Assembly (NCBI GenBank): GCA_034406715.1
Contig: CP137869.1
Coordinates: 682,001-746,000, forward strand
Length of the DNA: 64,000 nucleotides
Direction: 5' to 3'
DNA from: Rhodotorula mucilaginosa
Lineage: Eukaryota; Basidiomycota; Microbotryomycetes; Sporidiobolales; Sporidiobolaceae
In this document: positions 11,801 to 21,872 of the stretch, piece by piece
Numbering within the stretch: position 1 is the stretch's first letter
Layout of the letters: the number at the start of each line of letters is the position of its first letter
Made by a program: the position numbers and the translations under genes
The notes under the pieces: generated by a model
Databases searched by the model: none
Seen by the model: the letters and a program-made list of their open reading frames with translations, nothing else
Told to the model about the DNA's origin: nothing

Positions 11801-12571
11801 CTCCTCAGCGTCGCCGAAAGCTACGCGCGCATGTGTGCCAGCGCCAAGGTGAGCGTCACAACCCTTGAGAGACTTTTTGGGGGTTCCGGCTCACTCGCAG
11901 AATTTTTTTTCGTGTTGCAGGACGTCTTTGGTGCGCGCGTCAAGGCGTACCACACATGGCAAGCTGCCGAGTCGCACGTGCGCAAACTTCACGCTGCGCA
12001 CGAGAAGGCCAAACGGAGCGGCCGCACCCACTCGGAGCTTATGAACCTGTCGGTCGCCGAGATTGCAGATGTGAGTTCGGAGATTTTCGCACGGATGGCA
12101 GGAGAGGGGCGGAGGAGTCGGTCGACGTGTGTGAGAGCGGAGTGATGGCGCAAACAACCATGCTCATCTCGCTGCTCTCGCCTCTCGACGGCCTCTCCCG
12201 CCGCCGGCATGCCCCCGTCACTCCCTCAGGACGGCCGCTTACGCCTCGTCTTTGACAACCAGGCCGAGCGCAAGATGCTCGACGCACGGCACGACTTTGA
12301 CGACGTTTCCAAGCTCACCAAAGCCGAGATGGCTCGCTTCGACCGCGACAAGGTGGACGATTTCAAAAAGGCGCTCGAAGATTATGCCGACTCGCTTGCC
12401 GAGCGACAGCGCGAGGTCTGTTTGTCGCCGCTCAATTTGGTGTTGGCCCTACGCTGACTCTCTTCCCGTCAGGTTGTCCGAATCTGGCAACAATACTACG
12501 ATCTCCTCGCCGCCGCCGCCGAGGCGAGCAAGGCGAAACCGCCAGTCACCGCCGGCAGCGTGCCCGAGTAG
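8857..12571 (+). CDS. VPS5: VPS5/SNX1, retromer PX-BAR sorting nexin (5' exon not resolved)
   Basis: Exons 8857..10620, 10706..10879, 10953..11088, 11149..11285, 11364..11462, 11543..11848, 11921..12070, 12263..12415 and 12473..12571 join in phase to more than 1000 residues. A long disordered Ser/Pro-rich N-terminus is followed by a PX domain (FVITVGDPQKIG ... RRYSHFVWLYEAL ... PEKHAIGRFGSDFVENRR), which binds PI3P on endosomes, then a coiled-coil BAR domain ending in VRIWQQYYD. Vps5 pairs with Vps17 and the Vps26-29-35 trimer for endosome-to-Golgi recycling. The 60-nt intron at 11089-11148 has no stop and could be mistaken for coding. The open frame reaches back to 8824 but contains no ATG before 8941. 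An acceptor-like cccag at 8852-8856 suggests an upstream exon with the start codon; left end uncertain. Confidence 0.85.
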
Positions 12572-13037
12572 GGGCACGCATGCTCCCAGCACCAGCTCTT
12601 GTTGATATGGACATTCTCCCTCCTATATCCGCCGCCACTGCTTCTCTTGGCTTCGTGGCTTGTTCAGCTTCCGACTCGCACTTTAATCGCTCTGCTTCGC
12701 CTCGCTTCTGCTTCCGCCTCGCTTCTGCTCTCCTTCGCGGGCGTCTCCTGCCGACTCCGATCCTACTAGAGCTGCGTTGAGAACTCGCATACAGCACGAC
12801 TACAGAAGCTTCACGCCGACGATCCGAGGTCACGTGCCGCGAAATCGGGGTCGCGTCCGAGGCAAGTCGCACTCGTTTCTCTCGACGGTATGCACACGGT
12901 TTAAGTTGACGCGTATTGCAGTGGGCATTGCAACATGTGAATGACGCGATAAAAGACTGGTAAGGTAAACAACAGAGACCTCCACGGAAAAGCGAACTCG
13001 ACCCTCCTCCTCCCTCTCGACGACCACGACCACGAGC
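12572..13037. other. Convergent VPS5/H2A 3' region
   Basis: 466 bp between two facing stop codons. CT-rich sequence follows VPS5. No ORF or RNA gene was recognised; likely both 3' UTRs. Confidence 0.5.
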
Positions 13038-13628
13038 TTAGAGCTCCTGCGACGCAGCGCCCTTGGCCGACTTCGTAGGCAAGAGCTCCGAATGGATGTT
13101 AGGCAAAACACCACCCTGCGAGATGACAACGTGTCCGAGGAGCCTGGAAAAACGCGACAAGCGAAAAATCGGGTCAGTCCCTGAGTCCTCTTTCCCGGTT
13201 CCGTGCGGAACAAGGGATCTTTGACCGAACAGCCTTGAAAGAGAATGAGCTGACCTGTTGAGCTCCTCGTCGTTGCGGATGGCGAGCTGCAAGTGACGCG
13301 GGATGATGCGCGACTTCTTGTTGTCGCGGGCGGCGTTACCGGCGAGCTCGAGGATCTCGGCAGCGAGGTACTCGAGGACGGCAGCGAGGTAGACTAACAA
13401 CAGTGCGTACAGGCGTCAGCACACGGCTCCGAAAAAGAAGCGCTTTCAACGGACGAAGGCAGGAGACTCACCCGGAGCACCGGCACCGACACGCTGGGCG
13501 TAGTTGCCGCGACGGAGGAGACGGTGGATACGACCGACCGGGAACTGGAGACCGGCCTTGGCCGAACGCGACTGGGCCTTGGACGAGTCGCCGCCGGCCT
13601 TGCCACCAGACTTGCCTCCCGAGGACAT
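13038..13628 (-). CDS. HTA1: Histone H2A
   Basis: 133 aa from exons 13628..13472, 13393..13255 and 13143..13038. A short Gly/Lys-rich tail ([12 protein letters not shown]) precedes the canonical fold ([50 protein letters not shown]). It ends in SQEL, the C-terminal motif whose Ser is the ATM/ATR-type damage phosphorylation site in fungal H2A, so this single gene serves both core H2A and H2A.X roles. Transcribed divergently from H2B. Two introns, ordinary for basidiomycete histone genes. Confidence 0.97.
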
Positions 13629-14078
13629 GGTTGAGATAAAGGGTTGGTGGGGTGAAGGTGGTGGAGTGAAGTGAGCGAGTGTTGCGAGTAATGCGCGGTG
13701 AAGGAAAGAGAAGGAGGAGAGGGGAGCGGGTGGTAGGAGGGGGAGTGGATGCCGCCGAGACTGGGTGCGTTGTTTGGCTCCGAGATTGTGATGAGTTTTG
13801 AGACGTGCGCAAACTGACCGTTCTTTGATGCGAACATGAGCTATAATGCGCACGTTCGATCCAAGCCTAGGTCTTTTTTCGACTTTCGAAGGCGAACATC
13901 GGGGTCCGAACGAAACGCGCGCGTCGACGGCACCCCCCTCGCCATCACACCAAAACAAACAAACAAACCCGCCGCCGGCCTCGCTTCCTTACTCGCTCAG
14001 CCTCCTCTCCTCTCTCTCCCTCTTCCAATCACACGCTCTCGACTCTCCCTTCTCGACTCGCAACCAAACTCGAACACA
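13629..14078. promoter_or_regulatory. Shared divergent H2A/H2B promoter
   Basis: 450 bp between the two histone start codons. It contains a TATAAT-like element near 13841 and two copies of gcgaacat about 60 bp apart near 13829 and 13889. Which elements confer S-phase control cannot be told from one sequence. Confidence 0.6.
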
Positions 14079-14724
14079 ATGGCCCCCAAGTCTACCACCG
14101 CCGAGGTATGTTCCCGCCCCGACGCACTGCCCCTTTGTTCATGTGGAAGCTGACCACGTCTCACCGCACGTAGAAGAAGCCCGCGTCGACCGCCGGCAAG
14201 GCTCCCGCCTCGAAGGCTCCGGCCGGCAAGGCCCCCGCCAAGAAGGCCGTCAAGAAGGCCCCGGCCGGCGGCGACGACAAGAAGCGCAAGCGCAAGACCC
14301 GCAAGGAGACCTACTCGTCCTACATCTACAAGGTCCTCAAGCAGGTCCACCCGGACACTGGTATCTCGAACAAGGCCATGCTCATCCTCAACTCGTTCGT
14401 CAACGACATCTTTGAGCGCATCGCCTCGGAGGCCTCGAAGCTCGCTTCTTACGTACGTCGCGCTTGCCTCGAAGAGATGACTCTAGTGCGTGTGTGGTGA
14501 CTGACATATACCGCTCGACGTGCCAACAGAACAAGAAGTCGACCATCTCGTCGCGCGAGATCCAGACCTCGGTCCGCCTCATCCTCCCCGGCGAGGTAAG
14601 CTCTCCTCTGCTCTGGCTTCACCCGCTTGCAAGTATACTGACAGAATGTACGGCTATACAGCTTTCGAAGCACGCGATCTCGGAGGGCACCAAGGCCGTC
14701 ACCAAGTTCTCGTCGACCAAGTAG
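14079..14724 (+). CDS. HTB1: Histone H2B
   Basis: 144 aa from exons 14079..14105, 14174..14452, 14530..14595 and 14662..14724. A Lys/Ala/Pro-rich tail precedes the conserved core: [59 protein letters not shown], and the C-terminal helix [16 protein letters not shown]. The Lys in the C-terminal helix AVTKFSS corresponds to the Bre1-ubiquitinated residue. Paired divergently with H2A, giving matched expression. Confidence 0.97.
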
Positions 14725-15259
14725 ACGCGTCCGTCCGAGTTCTCCTCATCATACCACACCCTTCGTCTTTCTTTGATGCCCACATTGTTGTCTGCTATTC
14801 ACCACCCCCTTTGCCGTGGACTGTTGACCACCCACTTATCTCGTCGATCGTGCAATCTCGTTTGCGCGCGACTCATGTACTGGTTCCTGGGCTTGCTCAG
14901 AGAGCGTTCCTTGTTCGCCTTTGCGGTGCTGGTTCTCGTTCGCCGTCCTGGGGGCGTTCTCTCGTCCGCTGGGGAGTGTATCGGGAGACCCGTCCTTCAC
15001 CGAAAAGAGTCATGATCGCAGAGTCGACGCCACTCCAATGCATTGCGTCGGTTGATCGAGCCGCATTGCCAGACAGCTTACATGCCACGCGTGTCGTAGT
15101 AGACTTGCAGACAGACTAGGTTGGTGCTACAGTTCTCGTTGCTCGCTCGCGAACGAGGCGACGGAACGATACAAACGGTGCGTTCGGACTATTACTGCGC
15201 GCTACAACCCTTTTTATTAATGAAAAGAGTCCCCTCTATCGCCGCCTTTAAGGGCAAGC
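14725..15259. other. Convergent H2B/SDH5 intergenic region
   Basis: 535 bp between facing stop codons, with CT-rich and T-rich patches and a tttttattaatgaaaag segment near 15210 close to the SDH5 3' end. No coding signal was recognised. Confidence 0.5.
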
Positions 15260-15936
15260 CTATTGCTGGGGGTCGAGGTCGGGCATGCGGCGGACGGTCT
15301 TGCCCTTGTTGGCCGAGTGGTGCAAGAGGTCGCTCAGGACGGCGGAAGATCGCCACGGTTCGGGCGCCTCGGCCTTGCCGGTCACGTAGTAGTAGATGGT
15401 CCAGTCCGGCAGAGTCAGGAACTGCGGCGGCGGAGAAACACCGACAGGAAGTCAGTCACAAGATCCGGTTGAGCCCCCAGACGCCGCGAACTCACCCTGT
15501 CGTACTCGCGGAGTTCGCGATCGGACATGTTTGCGAGGCGGTCGCGGGCAAAGGTGCTCAAGATGAGGTCCATCTCGAGGATGCCGCGTTTCCGACTCTC
15601 GTAGACGAGCCGTTTCCGGAGGGTTTCGGTCGGTTCGCGGTCCCTGCCTTCGGGGTGCGGCGAGTTGATCAGGTCGTCCATCGACTTGATCGCCGGGTCG
15701 AGCTTGGGCGGTTCTGGCATTGGCGGGGTCTTGAGAGTCCACGGGTCGGTTTCGGTGGACGGGTTGGCGACCGGAGGGTCCTCGACGAGCGCGGGGTGGA
15801 TGCGGTCATCGGACGACGAAGAGGACGACGACGACGAGGATCGCGGGGTCCAGACGGCAAACGCGCGTCCGGGCAGGGATGACGCCAATCTTGGACGTGC
15901 GAAAGCAGGCGCACGACTAGTCAGAGATCGCAGCAT
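15260..15936 (-). CDS. SDH5: Succinate dehydrogenase assembly factor 2 (Sdh5/SDHAF2)
   Basis: 200 aa from exons 15936..15496 and 15421..15260. The N-terminus MLRSLTSRAPAFARPRLASS is a basic, Ser/Arg-rich mitochondrial targeting sequence. The core holds RKRLVYESRKRGILEMDLIL, the Sdh5 signature, then STFARDRLANMSDRELREYD and, after the intron, a DWTIYYYVTG end matching the family's D-W-x-I-Y-x-W. The protein promotes covalent attachment of FAD to the flavoprotein subunit of complex II in the matrix. An in-frame ATG at 15963 would add nine residues and overlap the JAC1 promoter; 15936 gives the better targeting sequence. A Ser run lies near residue 35. Confidence 0.92.
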
Positions 15937-16048
15937 GTTTGCCCCGTTCTTTGATGAATGCAAAAAGTCGGGAGAAAGAGCCGCGAGTTCGCTCCGTCGC
16001 CGCTTGTCATCGTTCGCCGCATCGGAATCGGCTCAAAGGATCAAAGAC
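15937..16048. promoter_or_regulatory. 112-bp bidirectional SDH5/JAC1 promoter
   Basis: Separates the divergent starts of two mitochondrial maturation genes. No defined element was recognised. Confidence 0.55.
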
Positions 16049-17027
16049 ATGCTTGCGAGATTACCAAGAGCCGTCACCAGCCACGCTGCCTGCGGCTGGA
16101 CGCGTCCACTCGCTCGCCTGCGTCATTCCGCTCCTCCTCCACCTCTGCCACTGTCGCCCCTCCGCGCCTTTTCTGCAACCGCGGCGGGACAGCGCACAGC
16201 CGCTTCCCAATCAGTCTACACGACAGGCGCATCCTGTCCAGGCTGCGGCCAACCTATCCCGGCTGCCTTGACTCCGGTCTGCCCGCAATGCTCCGCCCTC
16301 TTGCCACCACCGCCTCCCGCCACCACCTACTACGACTTGTTCGGGATCGCGCCGCCCAGTTTTGACATCGACGCGGCGAAATTGAAGCGCGCCTTTCTCA
16401 CGCTGCAGCAAAAAGTCCACCCCGACATGTTTTCCGGCCGCGGAGAGAGCGAAGACTGGGCAAAGGCCTGGAGTGGCAGGGTCAACGACGCGTACAAGGC
16501 CTTCCTCAGCGAACGAGAACGCGCAGAGTACCTCGTGAGCAACCCCCCGATACTTTCTCTCTCTATGGCGCTTGACCGCACCTTGCCTCACCCGATGTTG
16601 ATTTTTCTCACCCCCGACCGGAAACAGCTCTCGATCCACGATGTGACGATCGGCGAAGCAGACCCCGTCACCGACCCCGACCTGCTCATGACCATCATGG
16701 AGACGCGCGAAGAGCTCGAAGACGCACAATCCGAAGAAGACATGAACCGGATCCGCGACCGCAACAAGGGTGCGTTACACCCAACTCTACTTCCTCGCGC
16801 ATGCACACGGAAAACTAAAACTCTTGTCCCCCTGGCTCTTTGTCCATGGCGCTCGCTCCGCAGCTGAACGAGCTCGCGTGATCGAAGCTCTCTCCAAAGC
16901 GTTTGCCGCACCAGAGCCCGACCTCGAAGCGGCGCGGAACCTCGTCATCGAGTTGCGGTACCTCGACAACATTGAGCAGGTGTGCAGGGAGTGGCAACCT
17001 GGGAAGCGGGTCGACCTGCAGCATTAA
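16049..17027 (+). CDS. JAC1: Mitochondrial J-type co-chaperone HSC20/Jac1
   Basis: 263 aa from exons 16049..16534, 16628..16769 and 16864..17027. The order is targeting sequence (MLARLPRAVTSHAACGWTRP), a CPGC...CPQC pair near residues 60-82 resembling the N-terminal metal-binding domain of animal HSCB, a J domain with the essential HPD (KVHPDMF), and a C-terminal helical domain (LLMTIMETREELED, VIELRYLDNIEQV) that binds the Isu scaffold. It hands Fe-S clusters from Isu1 to the Hsp70 Ssq1. The 93-nt intron 16535..16627 is stop-free and in frame; removing it restores EYLLSIHD, as in the family. Upstream in-frame ATGs overlap SDH5, so 16049 is preferred. Confidence 0.92.
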
Positions 17028-17410
17028 GAGCGGAGAGGTCGGCGGCGTGCGGGGCGGGAGTCAACTCTGACCGAGTTGTGTGAATATTTGACCGCTTGCA
17101 ACGACTGGCGATTTCAAATGGGCGCGGTACCGGACTACCAGAAGCACCCTTGTGCTTCCAAGTGAGCGCCCTTCTGGAATTTTCGGGGCAGTTGCGAGAG
17201 CCGCTGTGGCCGCGGTCTCTGAATCGCTCAATCACGCGCTTCTTTCCCTTCTTTCGCATCCTCCTCGACTCGGACGGAGCTCGAATATCCGGAGATCGCT
17301 GGGACTGCCTCCAATACTAGCCTTGTAGTAGAGCTAGCAGGCCTCGCCGCACTCGTCTCTCGTTCGCCAACGACGTCTCTCCTCTCGCCCGCTTTCTCCG
17401 TCGACCCGCG
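17028..17410. other. JAC1-DCG1 intergenic region
   Basis: 383 bp between tandem genes, with a CT-rich stretch just before DCG1 typical of these promoters. No ORF supported. Confidence 0.5.
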
Positions 17411-18345
17411 ATGACGGCGACGGCGACGACGATGCCGCTGCCAATCCTGGTGGTGAACCCGAACACGACAAAGAGCATGACGGACGGGTTGGAGGTGGCT
17501 CTCGAACCGATCATCGCGAGTGGAAAGGTGCGCCCGGCGACAGCCACTTTCTGCGCCTCCGGTGCGCCCGCTTACCGCGGCACAACTGGTATTGATCATC
17601 GTTGGGCGCGGACGCACAGCTACCTCGACCAACATTCTTCACGGCGCCGTCCGGGATCGCCTCGATCAACGACGCTCAAGACTGCCACGCCTCGGCCGAA
17701 GCCGTCTTTCCCTCGCTCGTCTCTCCCGCTTCCAGAGACTCTCCTTCTCTCTATTCCCGCCACTCGGCCATCTTGATCGCATGCTACTCGGTGCATCCAC
17801 TCGTGCGGCAACTCGCCGCGGCGAGAATCCCGGTCCTCGGTATTTTTGAGGCGTCCATCCTCGCTTCCCTGGCGCTTTGCCTCGCTCCGCAGGACCGTTT
17901 CGGGATCGTCACCACCGGCGCAGTGTGGGACGAGATCCTCACTCGCGGGGTAGCCGATTTCTTGGGGACTGGAGGAGGAGACTCGTCGACGAGCGGGTCA
18001 AGGAGTACCGAATCGCTACGAAGCCGGAAATTCTCCGGAGTCGAGACGACCGGCTTGACCGCGGTCGAGCTGCACTCGACGCCGCCGGAAGAAGTGACTC
18101 GCCGGCTGAAAGAAGCGGTCAAGCGCCTGATCCGGCGGACGCAGAGCTCCTCTTCCGACGGCGGCGGTCAGCGGCCGCGGCTGAGAGCCGTTTGCTTGGG
18201 ATGCGCAGGGATGGTCGGATTCGACGAGGCGATCCGGGCGGGCTGCATCGAGGAACTTGGGCCTGAAGAAGGGGCCAAGATCAGCATTGTGGATGGAGTC
18301 AAGGCGGGCTATGTCATGCTCGAGGGAATGGTCCGGGCAGGATGA
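17411..18345 (+). CDS. DCG1: Dcg1-like Asp/Glu/hydantoin racemase family protein
   Basis: 280 aa from exons 17411..17527 and 17620..18345. Family landmarks are ILVVNPNTTKSMTDGL at the N-terminus, TFFTAPSGIASINDA, and the two catalytic-type cysteines in ACYSVHP and CLGCAGM. The fold racemises or isomerises amino acids or hydantoins via a two-Cys mechanism; yeast Dcg1 is co-regulated with allantoin catabolism, but its substrate is unproven. A low-complexity insertion (about residues 170-195, rich in Ser and Gly) makes it longer than the usual 240 residues. Both cysteines are present, so it looks functional. Confidence 0.88.
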
Positions 18346-18638
18346 AGCCGCCACGCCGTCACCACTTGACGAGGGCAAGACTTTTGAGGAACGATCGAAA
18401 AGATCTCTTGCAATGTAAAAAACTGATACATGCACGTCGCGAATGGCCCCCATAGACAGAGATGGACAGGGCCCACGACAAATGCGGGAAAGCGAGGTGG
18501 GGGGGTACTTATGCGATACAATGATGAGGAACCCGCTGGGTTCTGGAGCAAGGTCGGGGAATAGGAGTCAAAGATGGGGAGGGCAGGACATGTCGCAGAG
18601 CCGGTAGTTGGGATGCAGACAGAGAGGGAGAGATGCAT

Positions 18639-20978
18639 TCAGCGCATGGGAGAAGCCATCAGGCCCTCTCCGCGCGGGACCATCGGTGCGACGGGACTGT
18701 CGTGCATCGCGGCGTCCGAACCGTGTCGAGCGTGCGAGGGGTGCGCGTGCGCGTGCGCCTGCGCCTGCGAGTAATGCGATGATGGACCGGGAGCGGCACC
18801 TGGGCCATGATGAGAAGCCGGAGGAGCGAATTGCTGATGGGAAGAAGAAGAGGCCGAGGGAACCGCCGGGAGGGTCGTCGAAGAACCCCATGAGTTGAAC
18901 AAGGGCGAGAGGGGGTGACCGAGAGGCGAATGGAGAGGCGGAGGAGCGAGCGAGTTTGGGTTCGGCGAAGAAGAAGGAGGGTGGAAGTAAGGATGCCTCA
19001 AGGCCGATTTGGCTGCACGCAAGACGCAGAGCGGAGGAGGGGTTGAACGATCCTTGCTGTATCTCAGCCTGTGCCCGAATCGGGGTAGGGAAGAGGACGC
19101 AGGCAAAGAGGAAGAAAGGGACGGACCAGAGATGCGCCGCTCGGGATCGATCTGCAGCATGCTGTTCAGCAGGTGCAGGCCGCGCTCGTCCATTTCGGGC
19201 AACAACTTGCGCAAGTCGGCCGGTTGCCACTTCGGGAACGACTGCTTGTTGTCCGGCATCTGCGCCAAGCCCGGCCAGCTCTGCACTGTCGGCGTGCCCA
19301 TGAGTCTGTAATGCAGGCATCCTCGTGTCAGCGGAAAACGGATGCAAGCGCAACGCGCACATGGACGAGTGGGAACAACGCGCACCGGAAGATCTTGAAG
19401 ATTTGGTCGATTTCGGAGTCGCCTGGAACGAGCGGCAGACCGGAAGCCATCTCGGCGAAAATGGTGGCGCACGACCAGACGTCGACCTGATGAGCAGCAA
19501 CACGAGTGCGGGGAGGGCCGAGTCAGTCCGAGCAAAAGACATTGCTCTCCTCTCAGTCAGGCATAGAACGCACGGCCGTGGTGTAATGCCGACCTCCGAG
19601 CAGAACCTCGAGCGGTCGGTACCAAAGCGTGATGATCTGACAAAGGTTTTCTGCCCGTCAGCACTCCCGCCGCTGCAGAGCAAGAAAGAAGCATGTCTGA
19701 CTCGAAACGCACCTCATGAGTGTAGGTTCGTAACGGCACGCCGTATGTTCTCGCGAGTCCGAAATCGGCAATCTGAACCCGGGTGGTGCGTGACTTCGTC
19801 AGCTGGAGGGGGGCGCAAAAACAAGGGAAGGAAAGGCACGGCACCTTCAAGTTGCCCTGCTTGTCGATCATGATGTTTTGCGGTTTCAGGTCGCGATGCA
19901 GGATGCGACGAGAGTGCAGGTGCGAGAGTCCGAGGAGCAACTGGGCCATGAATTTCTGCACGGGAAGAACCGTTCGGATCAGTTCACTTCGATGCACACC
20001 CAGAAAGGAGAAGGCTTCATATACGACGACGCGAGCGAGCTGACGCGGGCCGTCCGAAAACCACGTACCATGACGAGATCTGGCGGGAGGGCGCGTTTCG
20101 ACCTCCCGCGACCGACGACGTTGTGCGGCAAAGGTTGCATCTGCGCCTGCGGGACCCATTGCCCGTTCGCGTCGAGTCCGCCCGCATGTCCGAGCGCGTT
20201 ATTGGACGAGGAAGCGAGGTTGGCGGCGGCGATGGCGGCCGTGTCCATGTAGCGTTTCAGGTCGAGGTCGAGGAATTCAAACACGAGCGAGAGCGACTCG
20301 TCGCCGTGGATGACGTCGAGGAGCCTTGAGGGTTGCCGGACCACGCGGTGTGAGGGTGTCAGCTTCCTAGATGCAAGATGTTTAGAGTGTCCGAGCCCAT
20401 CTTCTGGACTGGTCGCGTTGCCTCGCGTGGCGTGGGAGAAGGAGAATACCAAACCGCAAGGTCTCGCCGCGAGCGAGGAGGGAAGAGGACTCACTTGACA
20501 ATACATTCCGCGCCCTGGTGTGTACTCTGTCCGAGTTCCATCAGGACGCTGACCTCGCGCAAGGCGGTCGAAGGAACGCCTTCGTCCTCTTCCTCGAGGC
20601 GGATCTTTTTCAGCGCGACGACATGACCGGTTTGGAGCTGTGTGGTCAGGTAGATGGGCGGAGATGGGTGGGTAGATCGAGGGATGTTGGGGAAAGCGTC
20701 TTTCATCAGTACCGAGTGAGGGTAATAGAGGAAAGAGCTCGCGGCACAGCAGCCAAAGCCGCCGTGTTCGCGTTCCGCCTGATCGGCTTGACACGGCACG
20801 GGAGCCTGAGGACTGTGCTTACCTGCCTGCACTTGTACACGGTACCGTACGTGCCTGTGGGCGAAAAAGGAGGGGGAACGGTGATGAGCAATGCAACCAA
20901 GTCCTCATGGAAGGGAGGGAGAGGAAGAGGGAAGGGCGCACCTTCTCCGACTTTTTCGAGGCGCTCATAGTTCTCCAT
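18639..20978 (-). CDS. Cdk1/Cdc28-like cyclin-dependent kinase with variant motifs
   Basis: 451 aa in ten exons (20978..20942, 20854..20823, 20637..20495, 20324..20069, 19955..19845, 19772..19713, 19636..19574, 19486..19386, 19305..19127, 19012..18639). Conserved: [10 protein letters not shown] loop with the inhibitory Thr/Tyr, ATP Lys33 (HVVALKK), Glu51, HRDLKPQN (about 176-183), DFGLAR (196-201), activating Thr about 211 (RTYTHE), and [13 protein letters not shown]. Unusual: PSTALRE (45-51) instead of PSTAIRE, PLE (221-223) where APE is expected, and [13 protein letters not shown] where WSxGCIFAEM is usual. A roughly 50-residue Ala/Asn/Gly/Gln-rich insertion follows [10 protein letters not shown], and a 110-residue Ser/Pro/His-rich tail follows the kinase domain. 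Overall order is Cdk1's; a Cdk1 paralogue is possible. Confidence 0.88.
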
Positions 20979-21333
20979 GCGTCAGCTCGGGACTGTTCCC
21001 CCTGCCCTTTCTCTCTCTGTGTCTTGATTTGCAGCTTGGAAGCTGGGCGGCTAGGAGAGAGAACACGACGCGATTTTGGAGAAAAGTGACGACGAGCGGG
21101 CGGGTCGGCGCGAGAGGTGAGAGAGAGCGGACCGGGTCGCGTCGTCAGGTGGGCTATAGCGAGCGTAGAATGTAACTTGATCTGCGTGTAGACCCCGGCG
21201 TAGCGAGTCAGCGGAGCTCTCGAGACGTTGCGCACGAGCGAGTGTCGGCGCGTCGAAGTGATCGAGACTCTCTCTCTCTCTCCTGTTTCACGGACACAGC
21301 TGCGAGGAAAGAGCATTGGCCAGACTACCGAGT
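20979..21333. promoter_or_regulatory. Divergent promoter between the CDK and the 96-aa ORF
   Basis: 355 bp containing a CT dinucleotide run at about 21268-21285. No recognisable factor site. Confidence 0.4.
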
Positions 21334-21624
21334 ATGCCACCACGAGACCCCACCCTCTCTCGCGATCTCTCGCTCGCCGTCCTCCTCGCGGCCGTCTCGT
21401 CCCTCCCCCTGATCGCGTCCGGCTCGTCGTCGTCGCCCGCCAACTCGCTCCGCCTCCAACTCCGCGACCTCGTCCGGACCTTGACGCGCGCCGTCGTCCT
21501 CACCGTCGCGACGACGGGCGCGGTCGTCCTCGGTGGGGGAGCGATCCTCGTCGCTGAGAGGGTCTACTACCGCGTGAGGGATTACTGGCGCTCATCACGA
21601 CCACCTCCTGATGCGGACCAGTAA
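21334..21624 (+). CDS. Small putative two-span membrane protein, unknown family
   Basis: Single-exon ORF of 96 aa beginning MPPRDPTLSRDLSLAVLLAA. Two hydrophobic segments (about residues 13-28 and 53-76, the second Ala/Val/Gly-rich) flank a stretch with basic residues (LRLQLRDLVRTLTRAV), and the tail is basic then Pro-rich (RVRDYWRSSRPPPD). An in-frame TTG upstream is not needed. No family was recognised. Small size and membrane segments would suit a mitochondrial or ER membrane protein, but this is inference; chance coding in GC-rich DNA cannot be excluded. Confidence 0.45.
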   Translation: MPPRDPTLSRDLSLAVLLAAVSSLPLIASGSSSSPANSLRLQLRDLVRTLTRAVVLTVATTGAVVLGGGAILVAERVYYRVRDYWRSSRPPPDADQ

Positions 21625-21872
21625 AGGCGAGCGGAGTGGTGACCATAACCCAATTCTAATTCGCCCGCAAACGAGACGCTCCTCGCCCTCCGACTCGTCG
21701 CTTTCCGAACCCCAAGTCACATCCGGCCTCCGTTTCGATCTCCCCCACATTCGACGACCAACGTCGGCTCGCAAAAAGGAGGGCAGCTTGAGGGCTGTTC
21801 GGCTGCCCGGTGACTCGCCGCTATGTACACTCAGCCGAGCATGGGAGCTTCTCGCACTCGCCTGCCACACGC

